Assembly (NCBI GenBank): GCA_964463135.1
Contig: CAYXBA010000001.1
Span: 1 to 64,000, forward strand
Length of the DNA stretch: 64,000 nucleotides
Reading direction: 5' to 3'
Origin: UBA6898 sp964463135
GTDB lineage: Bacteria > Nitrospirota > Thermodesulfovibrionia > Thermodesulfovibrionales > UBA6898
Part shown: piece by piece, positions 16,888-25,459 of the stretch
Layout of the letters: every line of letters begins with the position of its first letter
Position numbering within the stretch: position 1 is the first letter of the stretch
Notes under the pieces: generated by a model
What the model saw: the letters and a program-made list of their open reading frames with translations, nothing else
Databases searched by the model: none
Told to the model about the DNA's origin: nothing
Position numbers and translations under genes: made by a program

Positions 16888-17565
16888 TCAGCCTGCAAGA
16901 AAGAATGCCTTATAGAACTTCTCTGCCCGTGCGGCATAGTCTGCATACAATGCATCTGTTTCCTGCTCCAGTGTCTTGAGATCGATTGGCTCATTCTTCA
17001 GCCAATCGAAGATCATCTGCCTGGTCACCTCGATATGGAACTGAAACGCGTACGCATGAGTACCATACCTGAACGCCTGATTCGGGTAAAGGTCAGATGC
17101 TGCCAGCCGCTCTGCCCCCTGCGGGATCTCGAAGGTCTCTCCATGCCAGTGAAAGACCTTGCAGGCCTTTCTGTCCGGTGCAAGCTGTGCCATAAAGGGG
17201 TCCTGCAGCCCGGCATCTTTCAGTTCAATGTCATGCCAGCCGATCTCTTTTACCGCACCCACAAAGACTCTTGCACCGAGTGCCTTTGCCATCAGCTGTG
17301 CGCCGAGACAGACGCCGAGGACTTTTTTCCCGGCCTTTATGAACTGCGCTGCAAGCCTCATCTCATCGGTCAGATAGGGATATCCAGCTTCGTTGTTCAC
17401 GCTCATCGGCCCGCCAAGCATGACCAGGGTGTCATAAGCATCAGCAGAATCTATCGCATGGCGTTCAAGGTCAATGACCGTATAGTGCATATTGTTATGC
17501 ACGAGAAAATCCTCGATGGTCCCAGGCCCCTCAGACGAAATGTTCTTTACTATCAGGATAGACAT
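16888..17565 (-). CDS. Class I glutamine amidotransferase (GMP synthase-like)
   Basis: A 225-residue stand-alone class I glutamine amidotransferase domain. The nucleophile Cys is in the elbow VLGVCLGAQL and the partner His is in FQFHIEV; a Glu follows two residues later. It resembles GMP synthase N-terminal domains but has no synthetase part. The substrate partner is unknown; such proteins are often annotated as gamma-glutamyl hydrolase-like. The frame opens at a TTG at 17604, but ATG 17565 (MSILIVKN) starts the first beta strand and is preferred even though its Shine-Dalgarno is weak. It lies 47 bases upstream of glnB, so it may be part of the same nitrogen operon. Confidence 0.85.
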   Translation of the reverse strand: MSILIVKNISSEGPGTIEDFLVHNNMHYTVIDLERHAIDSADAYDTLVMLGGPMSVNNEAGYPYLTDEMRLAAQFIKAGKKVLGVCLGAQLMAKALGARVFVGAVKEIGWHDIELKDAGLQDPFMAQLAPDRKACKVFHWHGETFEIPQGAERLAASDLYPNQAFRYGTHAYAFQFHIEVTRQMIFDWLKNEPIDLKTLEQETDALYADYAARAEKFYKAFFLAG

Positions 17566-17710
17566 ATTATTGATGTTGTCAGTGCAATATATCTGCCAGA
17601 GCAATATTCATTTTAAAACAGCCAGTTAGCATTGCCCGTTGTTCGGCATTTGCCTGATTATCAGGCAGGTTTGTACAAAAAACAGGCATTGGATAATGCG
17701 TAGGAAGCCC

Positions 17711-18961
17711 TTAAAGCATCCGGACCAGCAGCATGATGTTCAGGACAGAAACGATCACTGCTGACAGCCAAAGCACGGTCTTGTCCCTGCCGGAGTTTGA
17801 GAACTTGCCCATCACGTTCCTTGATGAGGTGAGCGAGATCAGGGAGAAGATGGTCCAGGGCAGCTGCAGGCTCAGTGCGATCTGGCTCCAGATGATGCCC
17901 TGGAACGGATCGGCCAGGAAGAAGACGATCAGCAGGGCGCCGGCAAACGTGATGATGATGCCAATGCGAGAATGGGAATCTGCCATATCAAAGGGTTCCT
18001 GAAACATGCCGGCAAAGATGCTGCCGCCTGCCATGGCAGCGGTTATGGATGAAGAGAAGCCTGCCAGAAGCAGGGCCAGTGCAAATATCATTCCGCTGGC
18101 ATTGCCCAGAAGGGGTTTGAGCGTTGCCTGTGCCTGGGGCAGGTCTGTGACCACAACGTTGTTTGCATGAAAGACCGCAGCAGCCACCAGGATGATGGCG
18201 CTGTTGATGGCCCAGCCCACAAGCATGGCCGCAAGCGTGTCAAAGAACTCATACTTGAGTTGCTTCTTTATCACCGCTTCGCCCTCAATGTTCCATTGCC
18301 TGGACTGTATGATCTCGGAATGGAGAAAGATGTTATGCGGCATCACAACCGCCCCGAGCACGCTCATCATGATCGGCAGCGAACCGGCAGGCAGCGCAGG
18401 CACGACCCATCCCCTGGCAGCAGCACCCCAGGCCACCGGCACCAGGCTCAGTTCAAAGACAAAGGCCAGTCCGATAAGAGAGACAAAACCGATGATCCAG
18501 ACCTCAAGCCTCTTGTACCCGTTCGTGATCAGCATAATGCAGGCCAGCACCGCAGTGATCGTTGCTCCGATAAGGAGCGGTATGCCAAAGAGCATGTTCA
18601 GGCCGATGGCGGCCCCAAGGATCTCGGCAAGTGCGGTCGAAACAGAGGCCAGCATGGCGCTGGAGAGGAATATTCTGGATGCGGGTCTCGGGAAATGTTT
18701 GGTTGCTGACTCGGCAAGGCAGAGCCCGGTGGCTATGCCCAGATGCGCTGCATTGTGCTGGAGCACGATGAGCATAAAGGTCGAGAGCGTGACCATCCAG
18801 AGCAGAGAGTAGCCGTATTGCGATCCTGCCGCAACATTAGAGGCCCAGTTGCCGGGATCGATAAAACCTACGGTCACCAGAAACCCGGGGCCGATATATT
18901 TCAGGATCTCCAGCGCCCCGAGTTTGGGACTGTGCTTGCCGAACAGGGACTTGAGGTTCAT
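17711..18961 (-). CDS. Nramp family divalent metal transporter
   Basis: A 416-residue integral membrane protein of the Nramp/MntH family, proton-coupled import of Mn2+ or Fe2+. The metal-site motifs are intact: DPGN in TM1 (GFIDPGNWASNVAAGSQ) and the MPHN motif of TM6 (VVMPHNIFLHS). About 11 hydrophobic segments are visible. Many bacterial Nramp-related proteins of this subgroup occur beside nitrogen or metalloenzyme genes; here it lies between the glnB-glnA block and the divergent nifA, so iron or manganese supply for nitrogenase-related enzymes is possible (inference). Metal preference cannot be read from sequence alone. Confidence 0.93.
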   Translation of the reverse strand: MNLKSLFGKHSPKLGALEILKYIGPGFLVTVGFIDPGNWASNVAAGSQYGYSLLWMVTLSTFMLIVLQHNAAHLGIATGLCLAESATKHFPRPASRIFLSSAMLASVSTALAEILGAAIGLNMLFGIPLLIGATITAVLACIMLITNGYKRLEVWIIGFVSLIGLAFVFELSLVPVAWGAAARGWVVPALPAGSLPIMMSVLGAVVMPHNIFLHSEIIQSRQWNIEGEAVIKKQLKYEFFDTLAAMLVGWAINSAIILVAAAVFHANNVVVTDLPQAQATLKPLLGNASGMIFALALLLAGFSSSITAAMAGGSIFAGMFQEPFDMADSHSRIGIIITFAGALLIVFFLADPFQGIIWSQIALSLQLPWTIFSLISLTSSRNVMGKFSNSGRDKTVLWLSAVIVSVLNIMLLVRML

Positions 18962-19051
18962 GCTGCTATTCTACCGCCTTTTCGTAAGGAGTGTGCAGCA
19001 ATTCCTTATGATGGTGTATTATTTAAAGTCTGCATGTACGTGTCTCTTGTT

Positions 19052-19128
19052 CGTCATCCTCGTGGCAACGGGGATCCAGAATGCATTAAGCGGAGCTGGA
19101 TTCCCGATCAAGGACTTCGGGAATGACG
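19052..19128. repeat. Dispersed inverted repeat, copy 1
   Basis: A 77-base element with ends CGTCAT and ATGACG and the inner blocks AACGGGGATCCAG and CTGGATTCCCG in inverted orientation. It belongs to the widespread class of short palindromic elements with a GTCAT...GGGGATCCAG core. It sits in the intergenic region just upstream of nifA. A related copy lies at 52629-52719. Confidence 0.7.
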
Positions 19129-19165
19129 CACATGAACAGATTAATATGTAATATAATCAAATACT

Positions 19166-20698
19166 ATGGCGATCATGAAAAACGATAAGACCCTTGAACT
19201 GACAGCGCTTTACGAGATCAGCAAACTGCTCGGTTCGTCGCTGAACCTGAAGCAGAACTGCAGAGGCGTCATGCGCGTGCTTGCCGAATACCTCGATATG
19301 AAGCGCGGCACCGTGTCGCTCAGAGATAACAATGAGGTCTCGATCCTTGCTGCGCACGGCATGTCGGAAGAAGAGATCAAACGCGGCAGATACAAAGTCG
19401 GAGAAGGGATCATCGGCCGTGTTGCAAAGCTCGGCTCACCCATCGTCATCCCGAATATCGGCGATGAGCCGCTCTTTTTGAACAAGACGGGCGCCCGCCA
19501 GATGATCAGGAAAGAGAACATCGCCTTCCTCTGCGTCCCGATCAAGTTCAAGCACGAGGTCCTCGGCGTGCTGAGCGTTGACAGGCTCTTCGGTGCCAAA
19601 GGCGTCTCTTTTGAGGAAGACCTGAGGCTCCTGAAGATCATTGCATCGCTCATGGCCCAGTCGGTCAAGCTCAACAGGGAAGTGGAGAAAGAGCGCGAGG
19701 CCATGCAGGAAGAGAAAGACCGGCTCAAGCACCAGCTCAAGGCCCGGTATAAGGTAGAGAACATCATCGGCCAGTCAGAGAGCATGCAGGAGGTCTTTGA
19801 AGCGATACACCGGGTAGCTCCCTCCAGGGCAAATGTGCTTCTGCGCGGCGAAAGCGGCACCGGCAAGGAACTCGTGGCCAAGGCGATCCACTTCATGAGC
19901 CCCCGTGCCAAAGGGCCGTTCATAAAGTTCAACTGTGCCTCCATTCCCGAGGGGCTGCTTGAATCAGAACTGTTCGGCCATGAGAAGGGATCGTTCACCG
20001 GCGCTGCCGCCCTGCGCAAGGGAAGGTTCGAGCTTGCGGACAGCGGGACGATATTCCTCGACGAGATCGGCGATCTGCCCCTGACGCTCCAGCCGAAGAT
20101 CCTGCGGGTGCTTCAGGAGAAAGAGTTCGAGCGCGTGGGAGGAGAAAAGACGATCAAGGTCGATGTCCGCCTCGTGGCAGCGACGAGCAGGAACCTTGAA
20201 GACCTGGTCAGGGACGGCGCATTCAGGGAGGACCTGTATTACCGCCTGAACGTAGTGCCTGTTTTTCTGCCTGCGCTTCGTCAGCGGAGAGAGGACATCC
20301 CTCTGCTCCAGGAATACTTCCTCGATAAATACAACCGGGAGAACGGCAAGGCTGTGCAGATCACGCCGGATGTGCTGAACATCATCATGAACTATGACTG
20401 GCCCGGCAATGTGCGCGAGCTTGAGAACACGATCGAGCGTCTTGTTGTGATGAGCGGAGGAAAGACAGCGACCAGGGCCGACCTTCCGGTCAATATCCGG
20501 GACCACTCCTCCAGGGCAAAGTTTGCAGGGGAGGTGAAGGATGCCCTGCCGTCTGCCATTGAGAATATCGAAAAGACAAAACTCGTCGAGGTGCTTTCAG
20601 GGACCGGCTGGAACCAGGCAAAGGCCGCCCGCATCCTCGGCATCACCCCGCGGCAGATCGGATACAAAATCAGGAAGTACAACCTTAAGCAGCCGTAG
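19166..20698 (+). CDS. nifA: NifA-type sigma-54 dependent activator
   Basis: A 510-residue bacterial enhancer-binding protein. Domains: N-terminal GAF sensor (about 15-175), a helical linker, the AAA+ sigma-54 activation domain with Walker A GESGTGKE (228-235) and the sigma-54 loop GSFTGA (275-280; the usual form is GAFTGA), and a Fis-type helix-turn-helix near 470-506 (NQAKAARILGITPRQIGYKI). It lacks the Cys-rich linker found in oxygen-sensitive rhizobial NifA. Overall arrangement fits NifA, the activator of nitrogenase genes, but other GAF-EBPs look similar. The nif structural genes are not in this window. It is followed by a disrupted ferredoxin gene. Confidence 0.85.
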   Translation: MAIMKNDKTLELTALYEISKLLGSSLNLKQNCRGVMRVLAEYLDMKRGTVSLRDNNEVSILAAHGMSEEEIKRGRYKVGEGIIGRVAKLGSPIVIPNIGDEPLFLNKTGARQMIRKENIAFLCVPIKFKHEVLGVLSVDRLFGAKGVSFEEDLRLLKIIASLMAQSVKLNREVEKEREAMQEEKDRLKHQLKARYKVENIIGQSESMQEVFEAIHRVAPSRANVLLRGESGTGKELVAKAIHFMSPRAKGPFIKFNCASIPEGLLESELFGHEKGSFTGAAALRKGRFELADSGTIFLDEIGDLPLTLQPKILRVLQEKEFERVGGEKTIKVDVRLVAATSRNLEDLVRDGAFREDLYYRLNVVPVFLPALRQRREDIPLLQEYFLDKYNRENGKAVQITPDVLNIIMNYDWPGNVRELENTIERLVVMSGGKTATRADLPVNIRDHSSRAKFAGEVKDALPSAIENIEKTKLVEVLSGTGWNQAKAARILGITPRQIGYKIRKYNLKQP

Positions 20699-20774
20699 CT
20701 GTTCCCAATTCTCAGCGGGCAGCTCATCCTGCCGGTGCTGCGGCATCACAATATACCACCTGAGAGAAAGCGAG

Positions 20775-20961
20775 ATGAAGATTGGTCCCTTACATTGACT
20801 ACAGCTTATGCACCGGCTGTTCCGCGTGCGCTGAACTCTATCCCCTCTTTTTTGAGATGAGAGATGACAAGGCATGGTTCATCAATTTCGAAAAATTTAT
20901 TTATGCTGAGCACCGCAGCATCATCTATTCCTGTCCGTTCCGCGCTATTGTTATCGAGTAG
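20775..20961 (+). pseudogene. 4Fe-4S ferredoxin, disrupted near its start
   Basis: The ATG at 20775 with a purine-rich site upstream reads only MKIGPLH and stop. Shifting by one base gives a complete small ferredoxin tail of about 57 residues: a CxxCxxC motif (CTGCSAC), then ELYPLFFEMRDDKAWFIN, and a closing SCPFRAI, which supplies the fourth Cys followed by Pro. Deleting one G in the GG at 20784-20785 would give an uninterrupted protein starting MKIVPYIDY. Alternatively a TTG at 20782 could be the real start, giving 59 residues. It lies 76 bases after nifA, so it may have supplied electrons for nitrogen fixation. Frameshift, sequencing error or TTG start cannot be told apart here. Confidence 0.65.
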
Positions 20962-20968
20962 TACGAAG

Positions 20969-21156
20969 ATGTCTGATAAATAGAAATAGACGTTGACGAG
21001 CAGTTGAAAGCGCGATAGAATGAAATCAGAGAAGAACCAGGAAACTCTGAACTGGAGGTTGAGCGGTTAGGGAGTTTAACACGGGAGAAGATTCCGATGT
21101 TAACGTCAAGGACGGCTCCCCCGCGAGCAAAAATCAACCTCCGGTTCGGAGCTTAA
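20969..21156 (+). pseudogene. Decayed small ORF of unknown family
   Basis: An ATG at 20969 starts MSDK and hits TAG at once. If one A is added in the AAAT at 20978-20981, the frame continues IEIDVDEQLKAR, then one in-frame TAG at 21019, then a Glu-rich coiled-coil-like segment and a Pro/Arg-rich end to TAA at 21154. So one frameshift and one nonsense codon break what looks like a protein of about 62 residues. I do not recognise the family. It starts 7 bases after the disrupted ferredoxin, so both may be relics of one small operon downstream of nifA. Confidence 0.4.
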
Positions 21157-21318
21157 GACACTCGGGAGCCATAAAAGGGCTTTGGGTCAGTCTCAGGATG
21201 TGAGGGCTCTTGCAAAACATCAGCAGAGCAGAGGCTGGCCAAGGAAATAAGCCCGGATATGGCTCTTTTATTAGTGCTGTCATGGTAAAATCCCCGGGCT
21301 TCCTGATCCTCTGCGTTC

Positions 21319-21516
21319 CTACCGTTGTCCGTTGTAATGGCTGTCGCCTCTGTCCCGGTCATGCCCATCGCCCTGTTGGTGTCCGTCGTAATCTCCATGA
21401 TGGTCATAGCCCCCTGAAGAATTCTGGCCGTGACCGCCGTGATGTGCCCAATGCCAGCATCCGGACAATGCAAGAAGCATTACCAGTGCAACCATTACCA
21501 TGATCGATCTTTTCAT
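21319..21516 (-). CDS. Small His/Asp/Gly-rich lipoprotein (hypothetical)
   Basis: A 65-residue predicted lipoprotein: signal peptide 1-19 with the lipobox LSGC (Cys20), then a mature part of only 45 residues dominated by His, Asp, Gly, Gln and Asn (for example HWAHHGGHG). The composition suggests metal ion binding or a hydrated surface peptide, by analogy with other His-rich mini-lipoproteins; no family is recognised. A good Shine-Dalgarno (AGGAGGT) precedes the ATG. It is divergent from the outer-membrane operon that starts at 21724. Confidence 0.7.
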   Translation of the reverse strand: MKRSIMVMVALVMLLALSGCWHWAHHGGHGQNSSGGYDHHGDYDGHQQGDGHDRDRGDSHYNGQR

Positions 21517-21723
21517 AAGGACCTCCTCGCTTCTGGTTTTACTCTATTATCCCGAAGCAGTATGAAGGACTGATGAGAAAACTGTGAATGTTTATGAAGC
21601 AGACGTCCTGTTTCCTGAGGTCAGTTTCACCCGGTCTTATTGAACATCTCCCGTAAAATCGGTATGATTATCATTGATTGCAAGCAACAGTCCGAGCAGA
21701 TCACTGATCAAAGGGGGATACAT

Positions 21724-23769
21724 ATGCAGCGATCGTTCCTGATGACATTTCTACTGGTTCTCCTGACCGTTTCCTTTGCACTGGCACAGGACCAGCCAAC
21801 AGCGCCGCCGGTTCTTCTCTCTGATATGTTCAAGGTCGTCTCGCCTGCTGCAGATGCTGTTGTGACCGACAAGAAACCTGAGATCAGGGTCGAGGTCCTT
21901 AAGCCTGCGGCACCCAACAGTCTTGTTGTCATACTTGACGGTATGGACATAACCCAGATGATAACCACGACATCGTCAGGTTTTTCGTACAAGCCTGCTC
22001 TTTCCCTTCCTGCAGGGCAGCATACCCTGCTGATCTTTGCGCTTGCACAGAGCGGTTCGCCTGCACAGACCATGATCACCTTCGCGTCCCGCCATGGAGG
22101 TACTTTTGACGAGGCGTACTCGAACAACGAGATATCTGCGGTGTACGAGGCCCTGCTCGCAAAGCCTGACCGTGTGACCACTGTGCCCTATTCCAAGATC
22201 GAAGGCAATATCAAGACCGACTCCAAGATCAAGAACGGGCCATGGGAGGTCAGGGGAACGGCGAATGTCAGATATTTTGATCAGAGCCTTCCGGCAAATG
22301 CTGTTTCAGGCGTGGTCACCCCCGGTTCATCGAGCTCGGGCCAGGCTGCACTTGAAAAAGGCTTCAGCCTTGCGAACTTCCTGGTCTCCGGCATCTATAC
22401 AAAAGATGCGTTCAAATCGACCCTTGAAGTGGGTGACGTGCAGATATCTGAAACGCAGAATACGGTCTCAGGACTTGCACGGCGCGGCGGCAAGCTCTCC
22501 CTGCAGTACAATGACCTTACCCTGAACACCTTCCTGGTCAGGGGCGACAGGATCATGGGCTTCAACGGCGGGTTCGGCATAGAGGGTTCTTCGGCTGACC
22601 ACATCTTTGGCGCGTCTGCAGGCATCAAGCTCTTCAGCAAAAAACTCGAGTTCAAGACCGTGTACGTTACCGGCGGCGAGCCGGGGAATTCAGCAGGCAT
22701 TTCCGGTTCCGGCGGTTCGGGCAGCGGCGGCGGCTCTACCCCCTCGACGTCAGGCGCTTCATCCCGCGGCGATGTGCTCGGTTTCCTGCTGGTCACCGAT
22801 TTTTTTGCGAACAAGTTCAGGACAGAGGCTGAACTTGCCTTTACCCGGTTTGATCCGGACACTGCGGCTGACCTTGAGAAAGAGAGAGACCATGCCCTGC
22901 GGTTGAAAGCAGGTGGCATGCTCTTCAACAATATATACACCTATGAAGCGCGGTATGAATATTACGGACCATTTTTCTCGGTCATCGGCAACCAGGGCGC
23001 TCCCAAGGACTCGCAGGTCTTTGCCTTCACGAACGGCCTGAACGTACCGGGCCATTATGTAAACCTGATGCTTACGCGGACCAATAATAATGTGGAAGGC
23101 GACAGGCTCTTTTCCGAAGTGGTGACCCATGACGGCCAGATCATGTACAGCTTCACAAAGATCCAGAAGCTCCCGATCACGCTCAGCTATTCAAAGAACC
23201 TGCAGGAGAGCAAGCATGAACCTTCCGGTATGCCGGAGGTTGATCTGGTGACAAACACTGCCACCGGCACGATCAGTTATATCCCGGGCGGCAGGTACAC
23301 GATCACCTTCATGTCCTCATGGTCCGCAAAGAACGACAAGACCGCGGCGAACACGGACACGACCACCATGACGTACTCCCTCTCCCCGGTTTACAGCTCA
23401 GGCACGTTCAGCTTCAGCCCCATGCTCTCATATGTCAGGACCAAGGACCACCTCTCATCCGTATGGACAGATACCTTTGTGGGGAGCATGAATATGGGCA
23501 GCAGGTTCCTTGCCAACAAGCTCTCGTTCGATATGGGCGGGACGTACACCAAGGTCAAGGCTGACAATGAGTCTGTAAACAGCTGGGATCTGAATGCGAA
23601 CTTCAGGCTCGGTTACAGCCTCAAGGAACTCTTCAAAAACAAGATAGACGCCACGGCTGCGCTGAAAGGCTCGTACCTCAGGCATCGGGACCAGATCAGC
23701 GCTGATGCCAACAGGGATGAGTTTCTGATGTTCCTGGTGCTGACAACCACCATACCGGTGTCATTCTAA
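21724..23769 (+). CDS. Outer-membrane beta-barrel protein with Ig-like N-terminal domain (hypothetical)
   Basis: A 681-residue exported protein. Signal peptide about 1-22 (hydrophobic core TFLLVLLTVSFALA, cleavage after AQA-like ALA). Residues about 30-115 look like an Ig-like module (SPAADAVVTDKKPEIRVEV). The remainder is rich in alternating hydrophobic strands, Gly and aromatics, includes a Gly/Ser-rich loop near residues 348-370, and ends in Phe (TIPVSF), the typical last residue of outer-membrane barrels. ATG 21724 is chosen over the ORF opening at 21640 because it has a strong GGGGG site and begins the signal peptide. First gene of a three-gene operon. Confidence 0.8.
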   Translation: MQRSFLMTFLLVLLTVSFALAQDQPTAPPVLLSDMFKVVSPAADAVVTDKKPEIRVEVLKPAAPNSLVVILDGMDITQMITTTSSGFSYKPALSLPAGQHTLLIFALAQSGSPAQTMITFASRHGGTFDEAYSNNEISAVYEALLAKPDRVTTVPYSKIEGNIKTDSKIKNGPWEVRGTANVRYFDQSLPANAVSGVVTPGSSSSGQAALEKGFSLANFLVSGIYTKDAFKSTLEVGDVQISETQNTVSGLARRGGKLSLQYNDLTLNTFLVRGDRIMGFNGGFGIEGSSADHIFGASAGIKLFSKKLEFKTVYVTGGEPGNSAGISGSGGSGSGGGSTPSTSGASSRGDVLGFLLVTDFFANKFRTEAELAFTRFDPDTAADLEKERDHALRLKAGGMLFNNIYTYEARYEYYGPFFSVIGNQGAPKDSQVFAFTNGLNVPGHYVNLMLTRTNNNVEGDRLFSEVVTHDGQIMYSFTKIQKLPITLSYSKNLQESKHEPSGMPEVDLVTNTATGTISYIPGGRYTITFMSSWSAKNDKTAANTDTTTMTYSLSPVYSSGTFSFSPMLSYVRTKDHLSSVWTDTFVGSMNMGSRFLANKLSFDMGGTYTKVKADNESVNSWDLNANFRLGYSLKELFKNKIDATAALKGSYLRHRDQISADANRDEFLMFLVLTTTIPVSF

Positions 23770-23781
23770 GGAGGGATGAAG

Positions 23782-24855
23782 ATGAAAAAGATACTGTCTG
23801 TTCTGCTCGCACTGCTCGTCATATCCGCAGCTTTTTCCGGAGCAGCCTCTGCTGCGACCACGGTCACCGTCTCTCCTTCGACCATAAGCACTGCGCGCGG
23901 CGTTGGAGGCACCTTTACCATCATGTATCGGGTAAGCGCACCTGATTGTCCTGACCCGGTCACTGCCACACGGTCGCAGTTCTATTCGCCGAACAGCGAT
24001 ATGCCTTTTGGCGACAGCCCTACCAGCCCCAGTACCCTGGTCATTCCGATCGTCAGGGGACAGGGCATTGCGACCGAGGTGCTTACCGTGCCTGCAGGGA
24101 CCACCGAAAAAGCGATCAGGAAAAAGATCAACCGCATCTTCTTCAGCCGCACCTTCAACGGCTGCGGCCTGTCGGATTACCTGAAGGAGATCACCATCAA
24201 CATCACCGGCGAGGCAGATGCCGATTTCCGCGTGAACAGGATGGACCTGTATTTTGAGAACAGAAGGGCCGAGATCACGGTGCAGAGAAATGCGCCGAAC
24301 CTGAAGGCCTTTGTTGATATCCGGTACACCGGCACCGGCCTGCTTGAGGGAGACTGGAGGGTTGATGGCAGGACCATCCAGCATGTGAGCCAGCATGTGG
24401 TGTACGGCAGGTCCATTACGCTCAGCTCGCCCGAGATCCCGTCCCTGCCGACCTTTAGCGAAGGTTCGCATGTGGTGCAGTTCGTGATCACCAAACCGGA
24501 AACAGGTCTTTCCGTGCCGTCCATCGTTTACTTCGTAGAGCCGAAAGAGGCGAGGAAGGCCGAGCCGATCAGGCTGGTATTGCCTGCTGACAGGGCCATT
24601 CAGGATTATGCCCCGGTGAAATTCGAATGGGAAAAACTGGGGAAACCTTTTCAGTATCTGATCGGGTTCTATGAGAATGCAGACGGCGGGGTGATCTTTT
24701 CGGCTCTGACAAAGGACGGTTCTTATACGCTGCCTGATACGGTGGTGAAAAAGACCTTTGCAAAGGGAAGGCCGTACTACTGGAAGGTCGTGGCCTTTGA
24801 AGAAGAGAACGCTGTTGCCGGCGAGAGCAGGATGCAGAGCTTTTCGTTGAAGTAG
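23782..24855 (+). CDS. Exported hypothetical protein
   Basis: A protein of 357 residues with a clear signal peptide (KKILSVLLALLVISAAFSGAASA) and a beta-rich mature part. A Cys pair (in APDCPDPV and FNGCGLSDY) could form a disulfide. The last 100 residues resemble a fibronectin/Ig-like module (FEWEKLGKPFQYLIGFY, RPYYWKVVAFE). The in-frame ATG at 23776 overlaps the ribosome-binding site AAGGAGG, so ATG 23782 is preferred because it leaves a 7-base spacing. It lies 12 bases after the barrel gene and is surely cotranscribed. No family recognised; it may be a periplasmic or surface partner of the barrel. Confidence 0.8.
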   Translation: MKKILSVLLALLVISAAFSGAASAATTVTVSPSTISTARGVGGTFTIMYRVSAPDCPDPVTATRSQFYSPNSDMPFGDSPTSPSTLVIPIVRGQGIATEVLTVPAGTTEKAIRKKINRIFFSRTFNGCGLSDYLKEITINITGEADADFRVNRMDLYFENRRAEITVQRNAPNLKAFVDIRYTGTGLLEGDWRVDGRTIQHVSQHVVYGRSITLSSPEIPSLPTFSEGSHVVQFVITKPETGLSVPSIVYFVEPKEARKAEPIRLVLPADRAIQDYAPVKFEWEKLGKPFQYLIGFYENADGGVIFSALTKDGSYTLPDTVVKKTFAKGRPYYWKVVAFEEENAVAGESRMQSFSLK

Positions 24856-24892
24856 TCCTGGGCTGGGAATAAATAGGCAAAAGGAGGAGGGA

Positions 24893-25333
24893 ATGAAACT
24901 GCAAAAGATGTTCGTCATGCTTGCGGTCGTGTTTTTGCTTGTGTCATCGGCAACAGTCGTTGCAGCGGGCGATTTTGGCTGGATGCCGGACCTGAACGTG
25001 CAAGCCCAGGCTGATCCCTCGGGATTCAGGGCAAGTCTTGCCACGCGCTTTAAGATCGGGGATGCACAGATCAATGCCGTCATCAGCAATGTAGAAAGAC
25101 CAGCAGATGCCTATATGGTACTGCGTCTTGGTGAAATGTCGGGAAGGCCGACTGACTATGTTATGAAGGAATATAAATCCGGCAAAGGCAAGGGCTGGGG
25201 TGTGCTTGCGAAGAGCCTGGGCATCAAGCCCGGATCTCCGGAATTTCATGCGCTGAAGCGCGGCCACGATCTTGACGGCGGCAAAGGCGGCGGAAAAGGC
25301 AAGGGTAAGGGCAAAGGAAAAGGCAAATACTGA
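24893..25333 (+). CDS. Exported hypothetical protein with Gly-Lys repeat tail
   Basis: A 146-residue exported protein: signal peptide 1-24 (FVMLAVVFLLVSSATVVAA), a compact central domain of about 85 residues (GDAQINAVISNV and YMVLRLGEMSG strands/helices), and a C-terminal low-complexity tail of about 20 residues made of GK repeats. The tail is strongly basic, suited to binding anionic surfaces such as LPS, nucleic acid or glycan (inference). A strong AAGGAGG site precedes the start. It is the third gene of the operon and is followed by a terminator. No family recognised. Confidence 0.75.
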   Translation: MKLQKMFVMLAVVFLLVSSATVVAAGDFGWMPDLNVQAQADPSGFRASLATRFKIGDAQINAVISNVERPADAYMVLRLGEMSGRPTDYVMKEYKSGKGKGWGVLAKSLGIKPGSPEFHALKRGHDLDGGKGGGKGKGKGKGKGKY

Positions 25334-25398
25334 TGACGAGATGTCTCATAGAAGTTTGAATATGAGGACATGATTTCACACGAATAGAAATGAAAGAG

Positions 25399-25438
25399 AT
25401 CCCCTTCTTCCAATCATAAGGAACGAAGGGGATTTTTT
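25399..25438 (+). terminator. Terminator of the three-gene secretion operon
   Basis: A 9-base stem ATCCCCTTC (25399-25407) / GAAGGGGAT (25424-25432) is followed by a T run (25433-25439). It lies 65 bases past the last gene. Confidence 0.85.
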
Positions 25439-25459
25439 TATTGACGAGGGAACTAACAG

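Noticed and set aside
23761..25089. A 442-codon open frame on the minus strand opposite the secreted operon
   Set aside because: It is antisense to two convincing genes with signal peptides and ribosome-binding sites, has no recognisable domain and arises from their codon bias.
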